Below are positions 15,638 to 24,388 of a stretch of DNA of 64,000 bases, piece by piece; position 1 is the stretch's first letter, and each line of letters starts with the position of its first letter. This DNA comes from Pseudothauera nasutitermitis (lineage in GTDB: Bacteria > Pseudomonadota > Gammaproteobacteria > Burkholderiales > Rhodocyclaceae), in assembly GCF_004801295.1 (NCBI RefSeq), contig NZ_SSOC01000002.1:124001-188000 (forward strand). The letters run 5' to 3'. The notes beneath the pieces are model-generated. The model was not told the DNA's origin and did not search any database. It worked only from the letters and a program-made list of their open reading frames with translations. The position numbers were made by a program, and so were the translations under genes.

Positions 15638-17827
15638 TCATGCACGCATCGATTGCCGCGCGGGAGACGGGATGCCGAATGCCTGCTCGAATTCCAGCGC
15701 CGGCAGCGGACGGGCGAACAGATAGCCCTGGCCCTGTACGCACCCCGCCTCGATCAGCGCGGCGCGCTGCTCGGGCGTCTCCACGCCTTCGGCGATGGTT
15801 TCCAGCGAGAAGACGTTCGCCATGTCCAGCACGGCATTGATGACGGCCCGGTCCTGCGGGGATTCCAGCATGCCCTGGACGAATGAGCGGTCGATCTTGA
15901 TGCGGCTCAGGGGATAGCGCTTGAGCAGGCTGAGCGAGGCGTAGCCCGTGCCGAAATCGTCAAACGCCACGCCGACGCCGCAATCGCGCAGGCGGCGCAG
16001 GGATTCGAGCACCTGATCATCGTGATCCAGCACGATGTTCTCGGTGATCTCCAGCTCCAGGGCCTGCGCTGGCAGCCCATGCCGCTCCAGCGTGTCCACC
16101 ACATAGGAGGCCAGGTCATTGACGCGGAACTGCGCACCGAACAAATTGACGCCCATGCGGAAATCGGTCAGCCCGACCCGCCGCCACCGGGCAAGCTGAG
16201 CGCATGCCTCATCCAGTATCCACGCCCCCATGGTCGCCGCCAGCGGCCCCTGTTCCAGCGCAGGCAGGAAGGCCGCCGGGGATAGCAGCCCGCGCTGCGG
16301 ATGCCACCAGCGGATGAGGGCTTCGGCCCCGATCAGCGCACCGTCGGACAGCCGGACCTGGGGCTGATAGAAGAGCACGAATTCACCCGCCTGTACCGCG
16401 CGGTGCAGTTCCAGCCCGTACAGATGGCGCGCGACCGCCTCCATGCGCAGTGCCTGCATGAATACGAAGGACTGGGCGCCGCCCAGACGTTTGGCCTGGA
16501 ACAGGGCCAGGTCTGCGCTGCCGATGAGCGCCACGGCTTCCTGCTCATGCTCCGGCGCCACGGCGACGCCGCAACTGGCCGTGACCCGGACCTCGTAGCC
16601 ATCGACGGCGATGGCCTGCGACAGGCTGCCGATCAGGGACTCCGCGACTTGTTGCGCCTGCCTGGCGTCGGTGACGTCCTGCAGCAGCACGGCGAATTCG
16701 TCCCCCCCGATCCGCGCGGCCAGCCCGGCCGCCCCCGCCCCTGCGCTCAGCCGGTTCGCCACTTCGCGCAGGATGCTGTCGCCCACCGCGTGCCCCAGCG
16801 CATCATTGACGTCCTTGAAACCATCGAGGTCGAACATCAGCACCGCGCCGGGCCTGGCCGCCGTCAGCACATCCTCCACGGCCCGATAAAAGCGCGCCCG
16901 GTTGGCAAGCCCGGTGAGCAGATCGGTGCTGGCCATGCGCTGCAGTTCCTCTTCCTTGCGCTTTTGCGCGGAGATGTCCTGCAGGTGCGCGTTGAACACC
17001 AGTTGCTCGCCGTCCCGCCAGCAGAAGAGCGCAAGCCCCAGGTCGAACTGGCTGCCGTCCTTGCGCAGGCCGTGGGCCGTCTTGGGCATGGCCACGCCAT
17101 CGAAGGTGCCGGCCGCGACCGCGGTCTCGACCAGCGACTGGAACAGGGGCCGTTCGGCTTCAGGAATCAGCCTGTCCACCAGGCTGCCCGGCCCCTCGTC
17201 GAGCGCATAGTCATGCAGGGCGGCGGCGGCCTGATTCCAGGCGACGATCCGGCGTTGAGCATCGAACCAGACCACCGCGGTCGGCGAATGGCGGGCAAAC
17301 TCGTCGAACGACCGTCTGGCCTTTTCCGTGGAAATTTCCAGGCGGCGCAGTTCCAGCCGATCGACGGCCATCCTGGCGAGTTCGCGCAGACGTTCGCAAT
17401 CCTCGGCGGAAAAGTCCCGCGGCTGCCCGTCGATGACGCACAAGGCGCCAAGCGCATGTCCGTCGGGCGACATCAGCGGAATCCCCGCGTAGAACCGCAG
17501 GTTGGCAGGTCCGGTGACCAGGGGATTGTCATGGAAGCGCTCATCCAGCCGGGAGTCCTTCACCACCATGACGTCCTTCTGGTTGATCGCATGGGCGCAG
17601 AAAGACACGTCGCGCCGCAGATCCACCTCGCCGATCCCCGTGCTCGCGGCAAGGAACACATGATCGCTGCCGATCATGTTGACCGCGGCCACCGGGGTGC
17701 CGAACATGCGACTGGCAATCTGCACGACGGGATCGAGCGTCGGCAAGGGCCGATCGCCGCTGAGGCCATAGTCCGCCAGTGCGCGCAGGCGGTCGATTTC
17801 ATCTTGCGGAACAGTAGGACACTTCAT
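15638..17827 (-). CDS. GAF-PAS-GGDEF-EAL cyclic-di-GMP signalling protein
   Basis: 729-residue soluble bifunctional protein. N-terminal GAF domain (about 25-160), PAS domain (about 178-290), GGDEF domain with an intact GGDEF signature at 374-378 and TDLLTGLANR entry motif, and EAL domain with EAL at 502-504, plus ELEITEN, DDFGTGYASL, KIDRSFV and AEGVET, all key for phosphodiesterase metal and substrate binding. No RxxD inhibitory site precedes GGDEF. No membrane segment, so the input is cytoplasmic (small ligand at GAF, redox or ligand at PAS). ATG follows GGAGACGTCCG. Monocistronic, lying between modules 3 and 4. Whether cyclase or hydrolase activity dominates cannot be told. Confidence 0.92.
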   Translation of the reverse strand: MKCPTVPQDEIDRLRALADYGLSGDRPLPTLDPVVQIASRMFGTPVAAVNMIGSDHVFLAASTGIGEVDLRRDVSFCAHAINQKDVMVVKDSRLDERFHDNPLVTGPANLRFYAGIPLMSPDGHALGALCVIDGQPRDFSAEDCERLRELARMAVDRLELRRLEISTEKARRSFDEFARHSPTAVVWFDAQRRIVAWNQAAAALHDYALDEGPGSLVDRLIPEAERPLFQSLVETAVAAGTFDGVAMPKTAHGLRKDGSQFDLGLALFCWRDGEQLVFNAHLQDISAQKRKEEELQRMASTDLLTGLANRARFYRAVEDVLTAARPGAVLMFDLDGFKDVNDALGHAVGDSILREVANRLSAGAGAAGLAARIGGDEFAVLLQDVTDARQAQQVAESLIGSLSQAIAVDGYEVRVTASCGVAVAPEHEQEAVALIGSADLALFQAKRLGGAQSFVFMQALRMEAVARHLYGLELHRAVQAGEFVLFYQPQVRLSDGALIGAEALIRWWHPQRGLLSPAAFLPALEQGPLAATMGAWILDEACAQLARWRRVGLTDFRMGVNLFGAQFRVNDLASYVVDTLERHGLPAQALELEITENIVLDHDDQVLESLRRLRDCGVGVAFDDFGTGYASLSLLKRYPLSRIKIDRSFVQGMLESPQDRAVINAVLDMANVFSLETIAEGVETPEQRAALIEAGCVQGQGYLFARPLPALEFEQAFGIPSPARQSMRA

Positions 17828-18034
17828 CGGACGTCTCCTATTGCAGCAACACTCCGCCCCGGCCCCCTCCTGCGGAAGGGGGAGGATTCCGGCACCTCCG
17901 GATCAATGTAGCACCATCAAGAGCAATCCGGCACACGGGCTCCGCCCTTTTCTCCGGCAGTCCGTGAACGTGTGATCGACGGCAACACAATGCCGACAAC
18001 ATGTCTGCGGCGTATCCACCGTAAAATGTTTTGA

Positions 18035-18054
18035 AAATGAGAACGGTTATTGAT
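18035..18054 (+). promoter_or_regulatory. Fur-box-like site before sigma 4
   Basis: TGAGAACGGTTATTGA core in an AT-rich patch, almost identical to the site before sigma 3. About 70 bases before the TTG start. The rest of the intergenic stretch back to 17828 shows no other feature I can support. Confidence 0.65.
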
Positions 18055-18122
18055 TAAATGCACAGACATCGAACCCGTGATGCCAGGCACAGGCATTGCC
18101 CGCACCGCCCCGGAGAGCCCGC

Positions 18123-18623
18123 TTGAGCGCCGCCAGCCCCCAGGATCAGCATGTCGCCGCCCTCTATGCCGAGCACCACAACTGGCTGCAGGCCTGGCTG
18201 CGCAGGAAGCTCGGCTGCTCCCACCGCGCGGCGGACCTGGCGCACGACACCTTCCTGCGCCTGCTCAGCCGTGAAGACCTGCCGTCCTTCCAGGAGCCGC
18301 GCGCCTATCTCACCGCCGTGGCGCGCAATCTGATGGCCGACCACTGGCGCCGCCAGGCGCTGGAACGTGCCTACCTGGAAGCGCTGGCTGTGCTGCCCGA
18401 GCCGGAATACCCCTCGCCGGAAGTCCGCCTGCTCGCACTCGAAACCCTGCTGCGCATCGATCGTTGCCTGAACGGCCTGCCCGCGTTGACCCGGCGCATC
18501 TTCCTGCGTTCCCAGCTCGACGGACTGGGGTACGCCGACATCGCCGCGGAGCTGGGCATTTCCCTGCCCACGGTGAAGCGCCACATGAGCCGCGCCTTTC
18601 TCGCCTGCCTGAGCGTCGAATGA
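18123..18623 (+). CDS. FecI-family ECF sigma factor, module 4
   Basis: 166-residue ECF sigma factor with sigma-2 motifs LYAEHHNWLQAW and AADLAHDTFLRLL and the sigma-4 helix-turn-helix LDGLGYADIAAELGI then PTVKRHMSRAFLAC. The start is TTG 18123, seven bases after CGGAG, in line with module 3. The stop overlaps the fecR ATG (ATGA). Expected to drive receptor 4, although a toxin-antitoxin pair lies between fecR and that receptor. Confidence 0.9.
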   Translation: MSAASPQDQHVAALYAEHHNWLQAWLRRKLGCSHRAADLAHDTFLRLLSREDLPSFQEPRAYLTAVARNLMADHWRRQALERAYLEALAVLPEPEYPSPEVRLLALETLLRIDRCLNGLPALTRRIFLRSQLDGLGYADIAAELGISLPTVKRHMSRAFLACLSVE

Positions 18624-19579
18624 AGTCGGGCGAAGCGGCCGCCGGCGAGATCGACCCGGCCATCCTGCAGGAAGCGGCCGACTGGCTGATGCGCCTGCAT
18701 GCCGGCGACGCCGGGCCGCAGGAGTGGGCCGCGGTGGAATGCTGGCGGACCACCAGCCCGGCCCACGGCCGTGCCTGGCAGCGCGCCGAGGCCCTGCTCG
18801 GCGATCTGCGGCAGTTGCCGCCCGGGCCGGCGCGCGCCGCGCTGGAACGCCCCAACGCCCGTCGCCGCCAGTTGCTGCGCCTGCTGTGGATTCCCGCGCT
18901 GCCGGCCGGCCTGCTGGCCTGGCGGCAGTTCTCCGTGGATGGGGAGCGCTGGCAGAGCGCGACCGGGGAACAGCGCCCGCTGACGCTGGCCGACGGTACG
19001 CAGGTACTGCTCAATACCGCTACCCGCATCGCAGTGCGCTTCGATGCGCAAACCCGCCTGCTCCGCCTGCTGGAAGGCGAAATCCTGGTCACCAGCGCGC
19101 CGGACTCCGCCCCCGTGCATCGTCCGCTGATCGTGGCCACCGGCGACGGTTCGGCGCGCGCCATCGGCACGCGCTTCTCGGTGCGCCGCGCGGACGGCGA
19201 CGACGCCAGCCGGGTGGTGGTGTTCGACGGCGCGGTGGAGGTCGAAGCCGGCGGCACGCGGCGCACGGTGAAACGCGGTGAGCACGTGGTTTTCGGAGCG
19301 GATGGCCCTGGCACGCCGGCGGCGTTCGAGGCCGGTGTGGACGAAGCCTGGACCCAGGGCATGGTGATCGCCCGCCGCATGCGCCTGGCCGATCTGCTCG
19401 CCGAACTGGAGCGCTACCGCCCCGGCCTGCTGCGCTGCCACCCGGCCGTGGCCGATCTGCGCGTGTCGGGCAGCTTTCCGGTGCTGGAAACGGATCGCAG
19501 CCTGGCCCTGCTGGCTGCCACCCTGCCCGTCCGGGTGCGCTACCGCACCCGCTACTGGGCCATCGTGGAGCCGGCCTGA
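18620..19579 (+). CDS. FecR-family sensor / anti-sigma factor, module 4
   Basis: 319-residue FecR-type protein. DUF4880-like head (about 12-57), membrane segment (about 84-102), periplasmic FecR domain (about 108-205, with GEQRPLTLADGTQVLLNTAT and GTRFSVRR) and C-terminal STN-like domain after WTQGMVIARRMRL. ATG overlaps the sigma stop by 4 bases. Instead of the receptor, the next gene is a ribbon-helix-helix antitoxin with its own promoter, so the receptor transcript must start beyond 20195 or read through. Confidence 0.9.
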   Translation: MKSGEAAAGEIDPAILQEAADWLMRLHAGDAGPQEWAAVECWRTTSPAHGRAWQRAEALLGDLRQLPPGPARAALERPNARRRQLLRLLWIPALPAGLLAWRQFSVDGERWQSATGEQRPLTLADGTQVLLNTATRIAVRFDAQTRLLRLLEGEILVTSAPDSAPVHRPLIVATGDGSARAIGTRFSVRRADGDDASRVVVFDGAVEVEAGGTRRTVKRGEHVVFGADGPGTPAAFEAGVDEAWTQGMVIARRMRLADLLAELERYRPGLLRCHPAVADLRVSGSFPVLETDRSLALLAATLPVRVRYRTRYWAIVEPA

Positions 19580-19591
19580 TTTTTCTCCGGC

Positions 19592-19626
19592 TTGACCGAT
19601 TCATTTTCAATCACCATGATTGAAAA
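19592..19626 (+). promoter_or_regulatory. Promoter with embedded perfect palindrome, toxin-antitoxin operator
   Basis: Perfect 10-3-10 inverted repeat TTTTCAATCA (19604-19613) / TGATTGAAAA (19617-19626). A sigma-70-like promoter overlaps it: -35 TTGACC (19592-19597), 17 bp, -10 CATGAT (19615-19620). The arrangement fits autorepression by the ribbon-helix-helix antitoxin that starts 24 bases downstream. Confidence 0.75.
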
Positions 19627-19650
19627 GGTATCAAGACGAGGAAATTCGAC

Positions 19651-19920
19651 ATGGCGCAAACCGGAACCAAAGTACTGACCGCCCACGTACCGCTCCCGTT
19701 GGCCGAAAGGGTCGATCAGATGGCCGAACGGCTGGAGCGCTCGCGCGGCTGGATCATGAAGCAGGCGCTTTCGGCGTGGATCGAGCAGGAGGAAATGCGC
19801 GAACACCTGACCCGCGAAGCCCTTGCCGACGTGGATGCCCGCCATGTCATTGATCATCGGGCCGTGCAGGCCTGGGCCGATAGCCTGGGGACGGAGGATT
19901 CGCTGCCGGTACCGCGCTGA
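19651..19920 (+). CDS. Ribbon-helix-helix (CopG-type) antitoxin
   Basis: 89-residue DNA-binding antitoxin. The N-terminal strand VLTAHVPLPLAERVDQMAER and helices with SRGWIMKQALSAWIEQEE match the CopG/RHH family. The acidic C-terminal tail should neutralise the toxin. ATG follows GAGGAA. Its stop overlaps the toxin start (TGATG), the classic coupled layout. A palindromic operator lies upstream. The pair sits inside module 4, between fecR and the receptor gene. Confidence 0.85.
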   Translation: MAQTGTKVLTAHVPLPLAERVDQMAERLERSRGWIMKQALSAWIEQEEMREHLTREALADVDARHVIDHRAVQAWADSLGTEDSLPVPR

Positions 19921-20195
19921 TGGAACTGAAGTGGACCAACAAGGCGCTTGCAGACCTAGCACGCCTGTACGATTTCCTGGCGACGCGCGACAAACCGGCC
20001 GCCGCACGGGTCGTGCAGGCGCTGGCCAGGGCACCGGCCATCCTGCCGTCGAATCCCCGTATCGGCGAGCAGCTTTTCGAGTTCGAGCCGCGCGAGGTCC
20101 GGCGGCTGCTCGTCGGGCACTACGAAGTACGCTACGAAATCCAGCAATCGACCCTCTACATCCTGCGGCTCTGGCACACGCGGGAAGACCGCTGA
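19920..20195 (+). CDS. RelE/ParE-superfamily toxin
   Basis: 91-residue toxin of the RelE/ParE fold: LKWTNKALADLARLYDFLA at the start, EVRRLLVGHYEVRYEI and LYILRLWHTRED at the end. The last strand with Arg/His matches ParE-type toxins. Translation is coupled to the antitoxin by a one-base overlap. It is followed after 125 bases by receptor 4. Target (gyrase or mRNA) not determinable from sequence. Confidence 0.85.
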   Translation: MELKWTNKALADLARLYDFLATRDKPAAARVVQALARAPAILPSNPRIGEQLFEFEPREVRRLLVGHYEVRYEIQQSTLYILRLWHTREDR

Positions 20196-20320
20196 GGCCA
20201 CCGGCACCGCCCTGTCCCCTGTGATCCTGTGCATAAGGGGCAGCCCGGCTGATACCTTTTCCCGCTTCGTTCGTCGTGTTCTGTGGGATCCATCCACCTA
20301 CGCCACGAAAGGACGAAACC

Positions 20321-22723
20321 GTGCCGAACCGCCACGCCCCCCGCCGCAGCCCCGCGGCCCTCGCCATCGCGCTGCTGCTCGCCGCCCTGCCGGGTGCGCC
20401 GCTCCACGCGCAGGACACTCCGCAGGAAATCCGCCAGCGCTACGCCATCGCCGCCGGCACGCTGGAAGACGTGCTGACCCGCTTCGCCGCCAGCGCGGGG
20501 ATCGCGCTGTCCTTCGATCCCGCGCTGGTCACCGGCCTGCGCAGCCCGGGGCTGAGCGGCGACTACACCGGCGAGGAAGGCCTGCGCCGGGTGCTCGCCG
20601 GCAGCGGCCTGGCGGCACAGCCCCGGGGAGAAGGAGGCTACACGCTGTACCGGTTGCCAGCCCCGGCGGGCGAAGCGGTGCTGGCGCCAGTACGGGTGAT
20701 CGCTGCCACCGAGGGCTCCGGCTCCTACACCACCAACCTGACCAACACCGCCACCAAGCTGGATCTGTCGCTGCGCGAGACGCCGCAGTCGGTCACCGTG
20801 GTGACCCGCAAGCGCATGGAAGACCAGAGCCTGGACGAAGTGGCCAAGGTGCTCGACCAGACCGTCGGCATCCATTTCCACAACACCAACGTCCCGGGCG
20901 CGGACATGAACCAGATGTATTCGCGCGGCTTTCCTCTCGAGAACTACCAGGTCAACGGCGTGCCCCGCTCGACCCGCTTCGGCTTCCAGGACGACATCGC
21001 CGACACGGTGGTGTACGACCGGGCCGAGATCGTGCGCGGCGCCAGCGGCCTGCTCAACGGCATCGGCGAACCCTCCGGCGCCGTCAATCTGGTCCGCAAG
21101 CTGCCCACGCGCGATTTCCAGGCGCATGCCGCCGTGCGCTACGGTTCATGGGACCTCTACCGCGCCGAGGTCGACGTCAGCGGCGCGCTCAACGAAGCCG
21201 GCAGCGTTCGCGGGCGCCTGGTCGGGGGCTATCAGACCAACGACACCTTCGTCGATCGCGTGAACATGGAGAAGGAAGTCCTGTACGGCATCGTCGAGGC
21301 CGATTTGACGCCCAGCACCATCCTCTCGCTGGGCATCGAGTACCAGAAGCACAAGACCAGCGGCGCGGGCGATGCCTACTCCGGCGCGCCGCTGTTCTTC
21401 GCCGACGGCAGCCGCACCGGCTTCTCCCACGGCACCAACCTGTCCGCCGACTGGGCTTCGACCACGCGCGAGAACCTGAACCTGTTCTCCACCCTGGAGC
21501 ACTATTTCGACAACGACTGGCGTCTGCGCCTCGACCTGGAACACATCCGTCGCAAGTACGACATGGTATTGCCGTCCCTGGTCGATCTGGAACCGAGCGG
21601 CGACGCCGGGCTGCTGGCCTTCCGCTGGGCCGGCAAACCCAGGCAGGATTCGATCTCCCTGCATGCCAACGGGCCGTATCAGTTGTTCGGCCGCAGCCAC
21701 GAACTGGTCGTCGGCGCCAGCTACATGCGCGGTAAGGAGAATGGCAAGAACTACGACGAGTTCTACGACGTCATCTCCAATGCCTTCGATGTCATCCGCA
21801 CGGGAAACTTCCCTCGCCAGGGTCTGAGCCCGGACGGCAGCGGCTATTCCTTCCACGACGAGCAGAGCGGCCTGTACGCCGCCACCCGGCTGAATCCGTT
21901 CGACAAGGTCCACGTCATCCTCGGCAGCCGCCTGAGCAACTGGAAGACCCGTACCGACCGCTACAACGCAGCCGGCGTCACCACGCGCGGACGGACGAAC
22001 GAGGAATCCTCCGTGCTTACGCCCTACGCCGGCATCGTGGTCGACCTGACCGACAGCCTTTCCGTCTACGGCAGCTACACGGACATCTTCCAGCCATCCA
22101 CCCGTTCCGACGCCAGCGGCAACCTGCTCGACCCCGCCGAAGGCTCCAACCTGGAGGCCGGCCTCAAGCTCGCCTTCTTCGACGACAGGCTGAACCTTTC
22201 CGCCGCCGTGTATCGCACCAAGAAGGACAACGTGCCCGAATACGTGCCCGGCCCCGGCGGCACGGTCAATTTCGGCCCCACCGGGGAATATGTGTACGAA
22301 GGCATCGACGGCACCAAGACCACCGGCTTGGAACTGGAGGTGGCCGGCCAGTTGACGCCCGACTGGCAGATCAGCGGCGGCTACAGCCACGCCAGGCTCA
22401 GGGACGCGGAAGGCAAGGCGCGGCTCACCTATCTGCCGAGCAGGACGTTCAAGCTGTTCACCAGCTATCGCCTGCTGCCGCAACTGACGCTGGGCGCCAA
22501 CCTGCGCTGGCAGAACGGCATCCACAGCGAACGCAATCACGGCTACCGGCAAGGCAGCCTGGCGCTGGTGGATCTGATGGCGCAGTACGAGATCACCCGC
22601 GACCTCACCGCCACGCTCAACGTCAACAACGCCTTCGACAAAACCTACTACACCGACATCAACGTCAGCGGCTGGTACGGCGCACCGCGCAGCGCCTATC
22701 TGAATCTGCGCTACGCGTTCTGA
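20321..22723 (+). CDS. TonB-dependent siderophore receptor with STN domain, module 4
   Basis: 800-residue outer-membrane transducer, the shortest of the six. Signal peptide cleaved near LHA-Q (30), STN domain about 40-95 (YAIAAGTLEDVLTRFAASAG), TonB-box-like LAPVRVIA (121-128), plug from SLRETPQSVTVVTRKRMED, barrel ending in NLRYAF. Start GTG 20321 follows AAAGGA at the usual distance and gives a compact signal peptide; an upstream in-frame start at 20276 has no such site. Spacer to the toxin gene contains a CCTTTTCC block resembling the other receptor leaders, but no clear A-tract at the right distance. Confidence 0.9.
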   Translation: MPNRHAPRRSPAALAIALLLAALPGAPLHAQDTPQEIRQRYAIAAGTLEDVLTRFAASAGIALSFDPALVTGLRSPGLSGDYTGEEGLRRVLAGSGLAAQPRGEGGYTLYRLPAPAGEAVLAPVRVIAATEGSGSYTTNLTNTATKLDLSLRETPQSVTVVTRKRMEDQSLDEVAKVLDQTVGIHFHNTNVPGADMNQMYSRGFPLENYQVNGVPRSTRFGFQDDIADTVVYDRAEIVRGASGLLNGIGEPSGAVNLVRKLPTRDFQAHAAVRYGSWDLYRAEVDVSGALNEAGSVRGRLVGGYQTNDTFVDRVNMEKEVLYGIVEADLTPSTILSLGIEYQKHKTSGAGDAYSGAPLFFADGSRTGFSHGTNLSADWASTTRENLNLFSTLEHYFDNDWRLRLDLEHIRRKYDMVLPSLVDLEPSGDAGLLAFRWAGKPRQDSISLHANGPYQLFGRSHELVVGASYMRGKENGKNYDEFYDVISNAFDVIRTGNFPRQGLSPDGSGYSFHDEQSGLYAATRLNPFDKVHVILGSRLSNWKTRTDRYNAAGVTTRGRTNEESSVLTPYAGIVVDLTDSLSVYGSYTDIFQPSTRSDASGNLLDPAEGSNLEAGLKLAFFDDRLNLSAAVYRTKKDNVPEYVPGPGGTVNFGPTGEYVYEGIDGTKTTGLELEVAGQLTPDWQISGGYSHARLRDAEGKARLTYLPSRTFKLFTSYRLLPQLTLGANLRWQNGIHSERNHGYRQGSLALVDLMAQYEITRDLTATLNVNNAFDKTYYTDINVSGWYGAPRSAYLNLRYAF

Positions 22724-22740
22724 CGCGTCGCGCAATGGCG

Positions 22741-22774
22741 TGGGGCCGCGGCGCTCGCGGAAGCGGCGGCCCCA
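22741..22774 (+). terminator. Hairpin after receptor 4
   Basis: 9-bp stem TGGGGCCGC (22741-22749) / GCGGCCCCA (22766-22774), 17 bases after the stop. No U-run. Confidence 0.35.
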
Positions 22775-22818
22775 TACATGGCCGGCACGCGATTGACGCC
22801 GGAAGCAGCGCAATCCAC

Positions 22819-22836
22819 AATAAGAATTATTCTCGA
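22819..22836 (+). promoter_or_regulatory. Fur-box-like site before sigma 5
   Basis: AATAAGAATTATTCTCGA, an AT-rich near-dyad with good match to the Fur pattern (AAGAATTATTCT core). 57 bases before the GTG start of sigma 5. Confidence 0.6.
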
Positions 22837-22842
22837 TAGCTA

Positions 22843-22861
22843 GCTGCCCGTGATGGGCAGC
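22843..22861 (+). other. Hairpin in sigma 5 leader
   Basis: GCTGCCC (22843-22849) / GGGCAGC (22855-22861), perfect 7-bp stem with 5-base loop, 32 bases before the start codon. The module 6 leader has a decayed version (GCTGCCC then ACAGC). Could be an operator or mRNA leader structure. Confidence 0.3.
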
Positions 22862-22893
22862 CCACCAGTGGCTTCCGTCTTCCGGAGCATTCC

Positions 22894-23397
22894 GTGTCCG
22901 TCCCTGCCCATCCCGTCGCCAAGCTCTACGTCGATCACCATGGCTGGTTGAAGAACTGGCTGCGCAAGAAGCTCGGCTGCTCGCAGCGCGCCGCGGATCT
23001 GGTGCAGGACACCTTCGAGCGCGTGCTCAGGACGCAGGCCAGCGCGCAACCGGAGATCCTGCGCGAACCGCGTGCCTACCTGGTCACCGTGGCCGGCCGG
23101 CTGGTCGCCAACCACTATCGCCGCCAGACGCTGGAAGACGCCTGGCTGGCCGCGCTGGCGCAGATGCCCGAGCCCGTCGCGCCGTCGCCGGAAGAACAGC
23201 TGCTCATCCTCCACACCCTCAACGAAGTCGATGCCCTGCTCAACGCGCTACCGCACAAGGTCCGCACCGCCTTCCTGCTGTCCCAGCTCGAAGGCCTGGG
23301 CTATGCCGAGATCGGCGAACGCCTGGGGGTCACCGTGCGCACCGTCAAACGCTACATGGCGCAGGCTTTCGAAGAATGCCTGATGAGCCTCGAATGA
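22894..23397 (+). CDS. FecI-family ECF sigma factor, module 5
   Basis: 167-residue ECF sigma factor; sigma-2 motifs LYVDHHGWLKNW and AADLVQDTFERVL, sigma-4 helix-turn-helix LEGLGYAEIGERLGV then TVKRYMAQAFEEC. GTG start 22894, six bases after CGGAG. The N-terminus (VHPVAxLY-like: SVPAHPVAKLY) is close to that of sigma 6, suggesting modules 5 and 6 are the closest pair. Stop overlaps the fecR ATG (ATGA). Confidence 0.9.
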   Translation: MSVPAHPVAKLYVDHHGWLKNWLRKKLGCSQRAADLVQDTFERVLRTQASAQPEILREPRAYLVTVAGRLVANHYRRQTLEDAWLAALAQMPEPVAPSPEEQLLILHTLNEVDALLNALPHKVRTAFLLSQLEGLGYAEIGERLGVTVRTVKRYMAQAFEECLMSLE

Positions 23398-24383
23398 GCG
23401 GCCAGCCGCTCACCCGCGAGGTCGCGCGCGCCGCCGCCGGCTGGCTGGCGCTGATCCATTCCGGCGAAGCCGGCCCCGCCGATCTGGCGGCCTGTCAGCG
23501 CTGGCGCGCCGAGGCGCCGGAGCACGAACAGGCCTGGCAGCGCGCCGAGCGGCTGGCCGGCATGCTGGGCGGCCTGCCCGGTGGCGCGGGCATGGCCGTG
23601 CTGGGCCGCAGCGATCGCGGCGGGCGGCGGCAGTTCGCCAAGACGCTGCTCGCGCTCCTTACCGCCGCCCCGGTCGCTTACGCCACCTGGCGCGCATGGG
23701 ACGATGGCCTGGTCGGCCAGTTGACCGCCGCCCAGCACACCGCCACGGGCGAGCGCCGCCGCCTGGTGCTGGACGATGGCGGCATCCTGCATCTGAACAC
23801 CGCCACCGCCGTCGACATCGCCTATGGCGAGGATCGCCGCGAAATCCGCCTGCACGATGGCGAGATCCTGATCGAAACCGCGCCCGATCACGCCCGCACG
23901 CCTCCCCGCCCCTTCACCGTGCGCACCACGCACGGCCGCCTGCGCGCGCTCGGCACGCGTTTCGTGGTGCGCACCGAAGGCGGCGCGGCGGCGGGCAATA
24001 CTCACCTCACCGTGCTCGAAGGCGCGGTCGAAGTTGCACCGCGCCATGCCTCGGCCGCCACGCTCGTCGTGCAGGCCGGCGAACAAGCCCGCTTCGGCGC
24101 CGCTGCCATCGGCAAGGTCGAGGCCGCCGCCACGCACACCGGCGACTGGTCGCGCGGCCTGCTGGTGGCGGACAACCTGCGGCTGGCGGATTTTGCCGCC
24201 GAACTCGGCCGCCACCGCCCCGGCATCCTGCGCTGCGACCCGGCGGTGGCCGACCTGCGCATCACCGGCGCCTTCCAGCTCGACAACATCGATGCCACGC
24301 TGGCCGCCCTGCCCGACACCCTGCCGGTCAGCGTGGTGTACCGCACCCGCTGGTGGGTCGGCATCGTGGCGCCCCGGGGCTGA
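23394..24383 (+). CDS. FecR-family sensor / anti-sigma factor, module 5
   Basis: 329-residue FecR-type protein. DUF4880-like head (about 8-52), membrane segment (about 82-99), periplasmic FecR domain (about 110-215, with GERRRLVLDDGGILHLNTAT and GTRFVVRT) and a C-terminal STN-like part after WSRGLLVADNLRL. ATG 23394 overlaps the sigma stop by 4 bases. Partner of sigma 5 and receptor 5. Confidence 0.9.
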   Translation: MSGQPLTREVARAAAGWLALIHSGEAGPADLAACQRWRAEAPEHEQAWQRAERLAGMLGGLPGGAGMAVLGRSDRGGRRQFAKTLLALLTAAPVAYATWRAWDDGLVGQLTAAQHTATGERRRLVLDDGGILHLNTATAVDIAYGEDRREIRLHDGEILIETAPDHARTPPRPFTVRTTHGRLRALGTRFVVRTEGGAAAGNTHLTVLEGAVEVAPRHASAATLVVQAGEQARFGAAAIGKVEAAATHTGDWSRGLLVADNLRLADFAAELGRHRPGILRCDPAVADLRITGAFQLDNIDATLAALPDTLPVSVVYRTRWWVGIVAPRG

Positions 24384-24388
24384 ACGAC

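Noticed and set aside
22843-22861. Leader hairpin as a CRISPR or repeat element
   Set aside because: Single short stem without spaced copies; only a decayed counterpart before module 6.
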